Source: Streptomyces sp. AC555_RSS877 (lineage in GTDB: Bacteria > Actinomycetota > Actinomycetes > Streptomycetales > Streptomycetaceae). From it: DNA of 64,000 bases. The notes beneath the pieces were generated by a model. The model was not told where the DNA came from, searched no databases, and saw only the letters and a program-made list of their open reading frames with translations. The stretch lies in assembly GCF_019049245.1 (NCBI RefSeq), contig NZ_JAGMUK010000005.1:145209-209208 (forward strand), read 5' to 3'. The translations under genes were made by a program, and so were the position numbers. Below are positions 19,776 to 27,568 of the stretch, piece after piece (the stretch's first letter is position 1; the number at the start of each line of letters is the position of its first letter).

Positions 19776-20668
19776 AGGTAGTCCTCCAGGCGGGCCACGG
19801 CATACCCCTCCTTGGTGATCTTGTCCAGGAAGCGGCGGATCATGTCCGGCATGGTGCCCTTCCAGATCTCCGGGCCCCGGAAGTGGCTGAGGACGATGTC
19901 GCCGGGGCGGATCTCCCGGTCCCACTCGCGGTACTCCCAGCGGTCGACGAAGATCTCCTCGTTCCACAGGGGCGCGTACTTGATGCCGCAGGACGCGGCG
20001 GCCCGCAGGGTGGCCTCGTTGTAGTTGCCGTAGGGCGGGCGGAAGAGGGTGGGGCGCCGGCCGTAGCGCTTCTCGATCACGTCCTGCATGCCGCAGATCT
20101 CGCGCTTCTGGCGGGCGTACGACAAACCGGGCAGGTAGGGGTGACGGAGGGTGTGGTTGTTGAGGGCGACCCCGGCGTCCTGCATCTTCTTGAAGTAGCC
20201 GTAGTCCTCCTTGATCAGGTAGTCGCTGAGGAAGGCGGTGTACGGGATCTTCAGTTCGCTCATCATCCGCAGGAACGCCGGGTCCTTCTCGGCGCCGTCG
20301 TCGATGGTGAGGAAGACGATCTTCTGCTTGGTGGGGACCGTCGTGAAGACCGGCGGCAGATCGGCGTGGCCGTCCACCTCGAAGCCCTTGCGGGTGGTGA
20401 TCGTCGGTTTGACGGCAGGCGGGCGCGGGGGCAGGAGCGGGACCGTCCTGAGGCCCCAGCGTTTCGCCGCCGCCACCCTGGCCTGGTGCGCGGCCCTCAG
20501 TTTGGCCGCGCCCCCCTCCTTCGCGCGCTGCTGGCCGAGGGCCGGCCGCACCTCGGCACCGCCGCCCTGCGCACAGCCGGAGAGGAGGGCCGCGACGGCG
20601 AGCACGGCGATACCGGGCCGGACCGTCACCGCTGACCGTTTTTTGTATGCTTGTCCTACTGTTCGCAT
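19772..20668 (-). CDS. Polysaccharide deacetylase family lipoprotein
   Basis: 298 residues. Signal peptide with lipobox LLSGC (Cys32), a basic/Pro-rich spacer and a NodB deacetylase domain with all expected positions: LTIDDGAEKD (Asp123-Asp124), NHTLRH (His172, His176), RPPYGNYN (210-217) and the final catalytic His262 in DIVLSHF. Probably removes N- or O-acetyl groups from cell-wall glycan or another extracellular polysaccharide; the substrate is not determined. The ATG at 20668 has GAGG about ten bases upstream; a GTG 13 codons later is an alternative. The second, downstream paralogue lacks the last His, so this copy is the likelier active enzyme. Confidence 0.87.
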   Translation of the reverse strand: MRTVGQAYKKRSAVTVRPGIAVLAVAALLSGCAQGGGAEVRPALGQQRAKEGGAAKLRAAHQARVAAAKRWGLRTVPLLPPRPPAVKPTITTRKGFEVDGHADLPPVFTTVPTKQKIVFLTIDDGAEKDPAFLRMMSELKIPYTAFLSDYLIKEDYGYFKKMQDAGVALNNHTLRHPYLPGLSYARQKREICGMQDVIEKRYGRRPTLFRPPYGNYNEATLRAAASCGIKYAPLWNEEIFVDRWEYREWDREIRPGDIVLSHFRGPEIWKGTMPDMIRRFLDKITKEGYAVARLEDYL

Positions 20669-20758
20669 GGTGCCGGATCCTCGCAGGACGCCGCCGCGAA
20701 CCCGGGCCGACACCGCCACCGGAGGCACACCGTCCACCGACTGGCCCACAATGATCCG

Positions 20759-21928
20759 GTGAACGACCTTGCCCCCCTCCTCACCCCCGAGGGCCGCGCC
20801 CTCCTCGACGCGGTGCGCGGCACCGCCCCCGCCGACGAACTCGCCGTCGCCACCCGGCTGCGCCGCGAGCACCCCGCCGAACTGGTGTCGGCGGCGCTCG
20901 GGCAGGCGCGGCTGCGGCAGCGGGCGGCGGCGAAGTTCGGGGCCGAGGACGCCGGGCGGATGTTCTTCACGCCGAACGGCGTCGAGCAGTCGACCAGGGC
21001 GAGCGTGGCGTCGTACCGGGCCGCGCGCTTCCGGGCGCAGGGCGTGCGGTCCGTCGCCGACCTGTGCTGCGGAATCGGCGGGGACGCGATCGCGCTCGCC
21101 CGGGCGGGAATCAGGGTGCTCGCCGTGGACCGGGACCCGTCGACGGCGGCGGTGGCCCGCGCGAACGCCGACGCGCTCGGGCTGGCCGACCTCATCGAGG
21201 TGCGGGAGGCGGACGTCACGGAGGTGGAGACCGCCGGCTGCGACGCCGTGTTCGTCGACCCGGCGAGGCGTGGCGGGCGCGGCCGGATCTTCGACCCCGA
21301 GGCGTACTCGCCACCGCTGTCCTGGGCCGTCCAGGCCGCCCGTACGGCGTCCCGCGCCGCCGCGCTGAAGGTCGCCCCGGGCATCCCCCACGAGGCCGTC
21401 CCCGCCGAGGCGGAGGCGGAGTGGATCTCCGACGGCGGGGACGTCAAGGAGGCGGTGCTGTGGTTCCGCACCGAGCCGGGGGCGGTACGGGCGACCCTGC
21501 TGCCGGGCCCGCGGACGCTCCTCGGCCGGGGCCTGCCCGACCCCCGGGTCCGGCCCGTCGGCCGGTACCTGTACGAGCCCGACGGCGCCGTCATCCGCGC
21601 CCACCTGGTCGCCGAGGTCGCCGAGGAGCTCGACGGCGGGCTGATCGACCCCACGATCGCCTACATCACGGCCGACGAGCGGCACGTGACCCCGTACGCC
21701 TCCGCGTACGAGATCACCGACCGACTGCCGTTCAACGTGAAGAAGTTGAAGACCCTGCTGCGGGAGCGCGAGGTCGGCATCCTGACCGTGAAGAAGCGGG
21801 GCTCCGCGGTCGAGCCGGAGGAACTGCGCCGCAAGGCCCTGCCCAAGCAGCACGGGCCGAACTCGGCGACCGTGTTCATGACGCGGGTCGCCGGGGCGCC
21901 GACCATGCTCGTCGGGCACCCCGTCTGA
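20759..21928 (+). CDS. Class I SAM-dependent methyltransferase with THUMP-like C-terminal domain
   Basis: 389 residues. An N-terminal helical segment of about 95 residues precedes a Rossmann methyltransferase core: VADLCCGIGGDAIALA (motif I), VLAVDRDPSTAAVA (acidic loop), then VFVDPARRGGRGR, a DPxR variant of motif IV. The C-terminal 90 residues (ITDRLPFNVKKLKTLL and following) form the so-called THUMP-like domain. Such proteins are annotated in many actinobacteria as methyltransferases of unknown substrate, possibly RNA. The GTG at 20759 is chosen because the conserved N-terminus starts there. It diverges from the deacetylase pair with a 90-bp spacer and converges on the ECF sigma gene, whose stop is one base away. 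Confidence 0.85.
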   Translation: MNDLAPLLTPEGRALLDAVRGTAPADELAVATRLRREHPAELVSAALGQARLRQRAAAKFGAEDAGRMFFTPNGVEQSTRASVASYRAARFRAQGVRSVADLCCGIGGDAIALARAGIRVLAVDRDPSTAAVARANADALGLADLIEVREADVTEVETAGCDAVFVDPARRGGRGRIFDPEAYSPPLSWAVQAARTASRAAALKVAPGIPHEAVPAEAEAEWISDGGDVKEAVLWFRTEPGAVRATLLPGPRTLLGRGLPDPRVRPVGRYLYEPDGAVIRAHLVAEVAEELDGGLIDPTIAYITADERHVTPYASAYEITDRLPFNVKKLKTLLREREVGILTVKKRGSAVEPEELRRKALPKQHGPNSATVFMTRVAGAPTMLVGHPV

Positions 21929-21929
21929 C

Positions 21930-23210
21930 TCAGGAAGCCCCGGCCTCGGCCGCCCGCCTCAGCAGCAGTTCCCGTTCCCGCGTGTTGTGCGTCAGCTCCG
22001 CCGCCCGCAGGAACTCCGCCCGCGCCGGAGCCGTACGGCCAAGACGCATCAGCAGATCGCCCCGCACGCTCGGCAGCAGGTGGTAGTCCCGCAGGGCAGG
22101 TTCGGCGGCCAAGGCGTCGACGATCTCCAGCGCCGGGCCCGGGCCGTCCGCCATCGACACGGCGACCGCGCGGTTGAGTTCGACGACCGGGGAAGGGGCA
22201 CGGGCGGCGAGCAGGGCGTACAGGGTGGAGATCGTCCGCCAGTCGGTCTCCTCGTAGGAATGCGCCATCGCGTGGCAGGCGGCGATCGCGGCCTGGAGGG
22301 CGTACGGGCCCGGGGCGCCCGTGGCTTCGGCGCGGCCGAGGGCGGTGATGCCGCGGGCGATGAGCATGCGGTTCCAGCGGCGGCGGTTCTGGTCCTTGAG
22401 GAGGACGGGCTCGCCGTTCGTGCCGGTACGGGCCGCGGACCGGGACGTCTGGAACTCCAGCAGGGCGGTCAGGCCGTGGACCTCGGGTTCCTTCGGCATC
22501 AGGGCGGACAGCACGCGGGCCAGCCGCAGGGCGTCCTCGCACAGGCCCGGGCGCAGCCAGTCGTCGCCGGCCGTGGCGGCGTAACCCTCGTTGTAGATCA
22601 GGTAGATGACGTCGAGGACGGAACCGAGGCGGGCCTCGCGGTCGGGGCCGTAGGGGACCTCGAAGGCGATGTTCCTGGCCGCCAGCGTCCGCTTCGCGCG
22701 CACGATGCGCTGGGCCACCGTCGCCTCGGGCACCAGGAACGCGCGGGCGATCTCGGGCGTGGTCAGGCCGCCGAGCAGACGCAGGGTGAGGGCGGTGCGG
22801 GCCTCGGCGGACAGGACCGGGTGACAGGCGGTGAAGACGAGGCGGAGCAGGTCGTCGTCGATGTCCTCGGGGTCGGCGGGCTCCTCCGGCGGGACCGCGT
22901 CCGTGAGGTCCCGGCCGATCTCGGCCAGCTTGCGGGTGTAGTTCTCCCGGCGCCGGATCAGGTCGACGGCGCGGTGCCGGGCGGTGGCCGTGAGCCAGGC
23001 GCCCGGGTTGTCGGGGACACCGTCGCGCGGCCACTGTTCGAGGGCCGCGACCAGCGCGTCCTGGGCCAGTTCCTCGGCGATGCCGACGTCCCGGACGATG
23101 CGGGCGACGCCCGCGATGATGCGGGGCGACTCGATCCGGAAGACGGTTTCGACGGCTCCGCGCGGGTCTTCTGCGGCTCCGCGCGGGTCGGCGGTGGGCT
23201 GTGGTGTCAC
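21930..23210 (-). CDS. ECF42-group RNA polymerase sigma factor with long C-terminal extension
   Basis: 426 residues, about twice a simple ECF factor. Sigma region 2 lies within residues 18-85 (AEELAQDALVAALEQWP, NPGAWLTATARHRAVD), region 4 at about 120-185 (LSAEARTALTLRLLGGLTT, PEATVAQRIVRAKRTL), then a helical TPR-like extension of about 230 residues starting near YLIYNEGYAA. This architecture and the neighbouring DGPF gene define the ECF42 group, which lacks an anti-sigma factor and is thought to be controlled through the extension. Start is the GTG at 23210 with a weak ribosome site. A 24-bp duplication near the start encodes DPRGA twice. It ends one base from the convergent methyltransferase gene. 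Confidence 0.92.
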   Translation of the reverse strand: MTPQPTADPRGAAEDPRGAVETVFRIESPRIIAGVARIVRDVGIAEELAQDALVAALEQWPRDGVPDNPGAWLTATARHRAVDLIRRRENYTRKLAEIGRDLTDAVPPEEPADPEDIDDDLLRLVFTACHPVLSAEARTALTLRLLGGLTTPEIARAFLVPEATVAQRIVRAKRTLAARNIAFEVPYGPDREARLGSVLDVIYLIYNEGYAATAGDDWLRPGLCEDALRLARVLSALMPKEPEVHGLTALLEFQTSRSAARTGTNGEPVLLKDQNRRRWNRMLIARGITALGRAEATGAPGPYALQAAIAACHAMAHSYEETDWRTISTLYALLAARAPSPVVELNRAVAVSMADGPGPALEIVDALAAEPALRDYHLLPSVRGDLLMRLGRTAPARAEFLRAAELTHNTRERELLLRRAAEAGAS

Positions 23211-23262
23211 AGCCCACCATCAGACACCCGCACCGGCGTGCCGCCAAACGCTCAGCCGACGC

Positions 23263-23619
23263 TCAGCCCTCGGCGATCTCCCGCACCTCGCACGTCACCG
23301 TCCAGTGCTCCTCGTGCACCTTCAGGAACCGCTTGGTCCACTCGATCGCCTCGGCCTTGTCCTTGGCCTGGACGATCGCGTAGCCGCCGACGACTTCCTT
23401 GGCCTCCGTGAACGGCCCGTCCGTGACGGAGAGCTGCCCGCCCTCCCAGCGCACCCGGCTGCCCTGCGCGGTCGGCGTCAGCCCGGCGGTGTCCAGCAGG
23501 ACCCCGGCCTTCGTCATCTCGTCGATCAGCTCGCCCATCCGCTGCATCAGCTCGGGGCTGGGGCCCTCGGCGGGGGCGGTGGACTCGTCGATCTGGACCA
23601 GGGAGAGATAGCGCGGCAT
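23263..23619 (-). CDS. YCII-related DGPF-domain protein
   Basis: 118 residues of the DGPF/YCII family: a ferredoxin-like small protein with the name-giving motif TDGPFTEAKEVVGGY. GGAGG lies nine bases before the ATG at 23619. It precedes the ECF42 sigma gene by 52 bp on the same strand; DGPF genes are the standard partners and promoter targets of ECF42 sigma factors. The biochemical role of DGPF proteins is not settled. Confidence 0.92.
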   Translation of the reverse strand: MPRYLSLVQIDESTAPAEGPSPELMQRMGELIDEMTKAGVLLDTAGLTPTAQGSRVRWEGGQLSVTDGPFTEAKEVVGGYAIVQAKDKAEAIEWTKRFLKVHEEHWTVTCEVREIAEG

Positions 23620-23739
23620 GGTGCCCGCCTCCTCGTGTCGTGGACCGGGCTGTTCCCGGCCTCTCACCCCTGCGTCGATCGGGCGGCACCCGGATCGACA
23701 GGGCCGAGGAAGATCTTCGAGGTTTTCTCACGTGGCCGC

Positions 23740-23773
23740 TCAGCGCAGCGATTCCCTCAGCGCAGCGATTCCC
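23740..23773. repeat. 17-bp tandem duplication across the LCP stop codon
   Basis: TCAGCGCAGCGATTCCC occurs twice head to tail. The second copy carries the last codons and stop of the LCP gene; the first lies immediately after the stop. Confidence 0.9.
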
Positions 23774-24818
23774 ACAGCTCGCCCGCCTCCGGCTCCTCCG
23801 CCACCACCCGGTTGCGGTCCGAGGGTGCGGTCACCACCGGCATCGTCACCGTCGTCACCTGGTCCGCCGACAGACGCTTGAGGCTTTCGCCCAGGCGCAT
23901 CAGCTCGGTCAGGGAGTCGAGGCCGGTGTCCGTGGTGAGGCTGCCGGTGACCGCGTCGGCGACCCGGTACAGCTTGGCGGGGTCGGACAGCAGGTTCGTC
24001 GAGGAGATCTGTTCCAGCAGGGCCTTCACCAGCATCTGCTGGAGACCTATGCGGCCGAGGTCGCTGCCGTCGCCTATGCCGTGCCGGGTGCGGGCGAGCG
24101 CGAGGGCCTGGTCGCCGTCGAGTTCGTGGGTGCCGGCCGCCAGCTTCAGGTGGCTGTCGTCGTCGTCGATGTCCTGGTCCGTGGTGACGGTGACCCCGCC
24201 GAGCGCGTCCACCAGCTTGGTGAAGCCCGCGAAGTCGATCTCGATGTAGTGGTCCATGCGGACGTCGGTGATGGACTCGACCGTCTTGACCGCGCACACC
24301 GGCCCGCCCACCGCGTACGCGCCGTTGAACATCGAGTTGTACGCCACCGCCGTCGTCCCCCCGGACGACCGCGGGCAGGACGGCCGGGTGACGAGCGTGT
24401 CGCGGGGGATGCTGACCACGGTCGCCGTCGTACGCCCCGCGTCGAGGTGCACCACCATCGCCGTGTCGGACCGGGCGCCGGAGCTGTCGCCGCCGCCGAG
24501 CTTCTGGTTCTCCTCGCCGCTGCGCGAGTCCGAGCCGAGGACCAGGATGTTCAGCGCCTCGGTGGGCGGCGGGGAGGCGGTGGCCGACGCGGAACCGGAC
24601 GGCGTCGGTGTCGTCACCGCCTTCGCGGGGCGGTCGTCACCAAGCGCGTTGTTGATGTCGACGCTCTTGATGTTGCTGTTGAGGTGCCAGTAGGCCCAGC
24701 CCGCCGCGGCGGTACCCAGCACCAGTGCGCCCGCGAGTGTGAGACCGGCGGCCTTGAGCGCGCTCGACCGCCGGCCCCTCCGTCTGCCCTCGTCGCCGTT
24801 CTCTTCACGTCCGGTCAC
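23757..24818 (-). CDS. LytR-CpsA-Psr (LCP) family cell-wall glycopolymer transferase
   Basis: 353 residues. Short basic cytoplasmic tail, one membrane helix at about residues 22-43, a Ser/Thr/Pro spacer and the extracellular LCP domain: ILVLGSDSRSGEEN, ARSDTAMVVHLD, VVSIPRDTLV and later LARTRHGIGDGSDLGR. The conserved Arg and Asp residues that bind the pyrophosphate of a polyprenyl-linked sugar are present. LCP enzymes attach teichoic-acid-like or other glycopolymers to peptidoglycan. A conserved Cys pair (PSCPRSS and GPVCAVK) may form a disulfide. It stands between unrelated genes and is probably transcribed alone. The stop codon lies within a 17-bp tandem duplication. Confidence 0.93.
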   Translation of the reverse strand: MTGREENGDEGRRRGRRSSALKAAGLTLAGALVLGTAAAGWAYWHLNSNIKSVDINNALGDDRPAKAVTTPTPSGSASATASPPPTEALNILVLGSDSRSGEENQKLGGGDSSGARSDTAMVVHLDAGRTTATVVSIPRDTLVTRPSCPRSSGGTTAVAYNSMFNGAYAVGGPVCAVKTVESITDVRMDHYIEIDFAGFTKLVDALGGVTVTTDQDIDDDDSHLKLAAGTHELDGDQALALARTRHGIGDGSDLGRIGLQQMLVKALLEQISSTNLLSDPAKLYRVADAVTGSLTTDTGLDSLTELMRLGESLKRLSADQVTTVTMPVVTAPSDRNRVVAEEPEAGELWESLR

Positions 24819-24911
24819 GGGAGGAACGTAAGTCCGAATTATTAGGAGAATGTTAGGGACGGGATCGAGGGACGGTTTTCTTCGGAAAATCTCACTTTTC
24901 TCAGGGCAGTC

Positions 24912-26258
24912 TCATCCCAGTGTCACCACCGGCACCGGATTGCTCCCGCTCCACGACGAGTTGAACCCGAAGGTGACCGACCCGCCGTCCGGAACCGTCC
25001 CGTTGTAGGAGGCGTTGGAGCAGCTGACCGCCGTACCCGTCTGGGTGCAGGTCGCGTTCCAGGCCTGGGTGATCCGCTGGCCGGCGCCATACGTCCAGCC
25101 GACCTTCCACGACGACAGCGCCGCCCCCGAACAGGCGATCCGCACCTGCCCGGTGAAGCCGGCGTTCCACTGACTGGCCACGCTGTACGTCGCCGTGCAG
25201 CCCTCTGTGGACTGGCTGCCGCCGAGCGCCTGAGCGATCGCGTGGTACGCCGGTTTCGGCGCGTAGTTCTCGTCGTACGGCGTCGCCGCGCCCTGCCCCG
25301 GGAAGGTGTCCGGGATCCAGGAGTCGGAGTCGGTGAAGCCCCACACCGTGACGCCGACGCACCGGGCCACCGCCACGCACGCGCCGACGACCGCCCTGTA
25401 GTCGGCGGCCTGCTGGGTCAGCTTCGCGTTGTCGGACGGCAGCTGCATCCGGATGTCCAGCTCGGTGATCGCCACGTCCACGCCGAGGTCGGCGAAGCGC
25501 TGGATGTTCTGCTGGAGCGTGGACGGCACCTGGCCGACGATGAGGTGGGCCTGGAGGCCGACCCCGTCGATCGGGACGCCGCGCTCCTTCAGGGACTTGA
25601 CCAGGTTGTACAGGGCGGTGCTCTTCGCGTTGACGCCCTCGACGTTGTAGTCGTTGATGTAGAGCTTGGCGGCCGGGTCCGCGGCACGCGCGGCGGTCAG
25701 GGCCTGGGCGATGTAGTCGGCGCCGAGGCCGTTGTACCAGAGGGTCTGACGGTAAGTGCCGTCCTCGTTGAACGGCTCGTTGACCACGTCCCAGGTGGCC
25801 AGCCGGCCCTTGTACCGGCCGACTTCCAGCGCGATGTGGTCGTTCATCAGCCGGCTCAGCTGGGCCGCGGTCCAGGTGCCGTTCGTCAGCCAGCCCGGGT
25901 TCTGGCTGTGCCAGACCAGGGTGTGGCCGCGCACCTGCTGTCCGTTGGCCTCGGCGAAGGCGACGATCTGGTCGGCCTCGGCCCAGTTGAAGGTGCCCTG
26001 GGCCGGCTCCACCGAGCCCCACTTCATGGCGTTGCCGGGGGTGAGGGCGTTGAACTCGCGGGCAGCGGTGTCGCCGTACGTCCCGGTGAGTTTGGAGCCG
26101 GTGACCGCCGTGCCCATGACCTTGCCCTTGGCGTCGGCGAGGTCGCGCAGGGGTGTGTCGGCGGCGTGCGCCGGGGGCGCCGCGACCAGCAGCGCGCCGA
26201 GCAGGGCGACGCCGCTGAGCAGTGATGTGAGGGTTAAGCCCGATCTCAGAGATCTCAT
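24912..26258 (-). CDS. Secreted endo-1,4-beta-xylanase, GH10 with C-terminal CBM2
   Basis: 448 residues. Signal peptide to about residue 32 (APPAHA/A), then a GH10 barrel at about 38-345 with RGHTLVWHSQNP, the acid/base Glu161 in WDVVNEP and the nucleophile Glu266 in ITELDIR. A very short linker leads to a CBM2 cellulose/xylan-binding domain at about 350-448 with conserved tryptophans (WNAGFTG, WKVGW, WSGSNP) and Cys at each end. It cleaves internal xylan bonds outside the cell. GGAGG lies eight to ten bases before the ATG, and a perfect CCGAAAGTTTCGG palindrome just upstream is a LacI-type operator. With the adjacent regulator and GH3 enzyme it forms a xylan-use module. Confidence 0.95.
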   Translation of the reverse strand: MRSLRSGLTLTSLLSGVALLGALLVAAPPAHAADTPLRDLADAKGKVMGTAVTGSKLTGTYGDTAAREFNALTPGNAMKWGSVEPAQGTFNWAEADQIVAFAEANGQQVRGHTLVWHSQNPGWLTNGTWTAAQLSRLMNDHIALEVGRYKGRLATWDVVNEPFNEDGTYRQTLWYNGLGADYIAQALTAARAADPAAKLYINDYNVEGVNAKSTALYNLVKSLKERGVPIDGVGLQAHLIVGQVPSTLQQNIQRFADLGVDVAITELDIRMQLPSDNAKLTQQAADYRAVVGACVAVARCVGVTVWGFTDSDSWIPDTFPGQGAATPYDENYAPKPAYHAIAQALGGSQSTEGCTATYSVASQWNAGFTGQVRIACSGAALSSWKVGWTYGAGQRITQAWNATCTQTGTAVSCSNASYNGTVPDGGSVTFGFNSSWSGSNPVPVVTLG

Positions 26259-26269
26259 TGCGGGTGCCT

Positions 26270-26282
26270 CCGAAAGTTTCGG
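26270..26282. promoter_or_regulatory. LacI-type operator before the xylanase gene
   Basis: Perfect palindrome CCGAAA-G-TTTCGG, 12 bp from the xylanase start codon. Same CGAA...TTCG core as the site before the GH3 gene, suggesting control by the LacI regulator encoded between them. Confidence 0.75.
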
Positions 26283-26377
26283 TCGAACAACCGATTGGCT
26301 TCGGAGCAGTGTGGGGTGCGTCACCACACCGGTCAATACGGAAACAGGCCTCCCCGCAACCTCCACACCCGCACGCC

Positions 26378-27445
26378 TTACCCCGTGGGCGGGGTCCCGG
26401 TACTGGCCCGCACCACCAGACTCGTCGCCAGCTCCACCCGGGTCGCCGCCGACGTCGCGCCGGCGTCGCGCCCGAGGTCGAGGACCAGCCTGGCGGCCGC
26501 CTCCGCCATCTCCGTCAGGGGCTGTCGTACGGTCGTCAGCGGCGGTCCCACCCAGGGCGCCACCGGCAGGTCGTCGAAGCCGACCACGCTCAGGTCCTCC
26601 GGGATCCTGAGCCCCAGCTCGCGCGCGGCCTCGTACAGCCCGAGCGCCTGGAGGTCGTTGCCGGCGAAGACGGCGGTGGGCCGGTCCGGGCGGCGCAGGA
26701 GCTCCAGGCCGCGCCGGTAGCCGGCCTCGTGGTGGAAGTCGCCGGCCGCGATCAGTCCGGGGTCGACGGGCAGTCCGGCGGTCTCCAGGGCGGCCCGGTA
26801 GCCGTCGATGCGGGCGCGGCTGCACATCATCCGGGACGGTCCGCTGATCGCGCCGATCCGGGTGTGCCCGAGCTCGACCAGATGCCGGGTGGCGGCGAGG
26901 CCGCCCTGCCAGTTGGTGGCGCCGATCGAGGGCACGTCGGCGCCCGGGTCGCCCGCCGGGTCCATCACCACGAACGGGATGGAGCGGCTGCCGAGCAGGG
27001 CGCGCTGGGACTCGTCGAGCCCGGACAGTACGAGGATCACGCCGTGCGGCCGGCGGGCGGCGACCTGGTCGGCCCAGGTCCGCCCCGGGGTCAGCCGCCC
27101 CGCGCTCTCACTGAGCACCACACTCAGCCCGGCGTCCCGCGCCACGTTCTCCACGCCACGGATGACCTCCATCGCCCAGGCGCTCTCCAGCTCGTGGAAA
27201 ACCAGGTCGATCAGGGGCGAGCGGCTCGCCTCGGCACGCCGGCGCCGGTAGCCGTGCGCGCGCAGCAGGCCCTCCACACGGCTGCGGGTCGCCGGGGCGA
27301 CATCGGCACGTCCGTTCAGGACCTTCGAAACTGTCGGCGCCGAAACGCCGGCCTCGCGGGCGATCTCGGCGAGCGTCGCGGTCTGCGCGGATCGTCCGGC
27401 CGTCGGGGCTGTCGTCCGGGTTTCTGCGGGCTCCGGGGGTGTCAT
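26378..27445 (-). CDS. LacI-family transcriptional regulator of the xylan module
   Basis: 355 residues. The N-terminal helix-turn-helix and hinge (about 22-75: LAEIAREAGVSAPTVSKVLN) are followed by a periplasmic-sugar-binding-type effector domain (GATNWQGGLAATRHLVELGH, FAGNDLQALGLYEAA, VVGFDDLPVAPW). It is placed between the xylanase and the divergent GH3 gene; both have CGAA/TTCG operators close to their starts, so it probably represses both until a xylo- or cello-oligosaccharide is present. This resembles BxlR/CebR-type control in streptomycetes. The inducer is inferred from the neighbours. Confidence 0.93.
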   Translation of the reverse strand: MTPPEPAETRTTAPTAGRSAQTATLAEIAREAGVSAPTVSKVLNGRADVAPATRSRVEGLLRAHGYRRRRAEASRSPLIDLVFHELESAWAMEVIRGVENVARDAGLSVVLSESAGRLTPGRTWADQVAARRPHGVILVLSGLDESQRALLGSRSIPFVVMDPAGDPGADVPSIGATNWQGGLAATRHLVELGHTRIGAISGPSRMMCSRARIDGYRAALETAGLPVDPGLIAAGDFHHEAGYRRGLELLRRPDRPTAVFAGNDLQALGLYEAARELGLRIPEDLSVVGFDDLPVAPWVGPPLTTVRQPLTEMAEAAARLVLDLGRDAGATSAATRVELATSLVVRASTGTPPTG

Positions 27446-27525
27446 GGCGGCGATCGTATCCCTGCGCGACCTCTTGACGAACCCCTCTCACCGCCCTAGG
27501 TTCCCAAAACATTCGACTTACATCT

Positions 27526-27536
27526 CGAAACATTCG
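27526..27536. promoter_or_regulatory. LacI-type operator before the GH3 gene
   Basis: CGAA-ACA-TTCG, 33 bp from the GH3 start, in the divergent spacer with the regulator gene, so it could control both. A half-similar ACATTCGA lies 20 bp upstream. Confidence 0.6.
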
Positions 27537-27568
27537 CGAGAGGGCCATCGACCCCCGACAGGAGTTAC

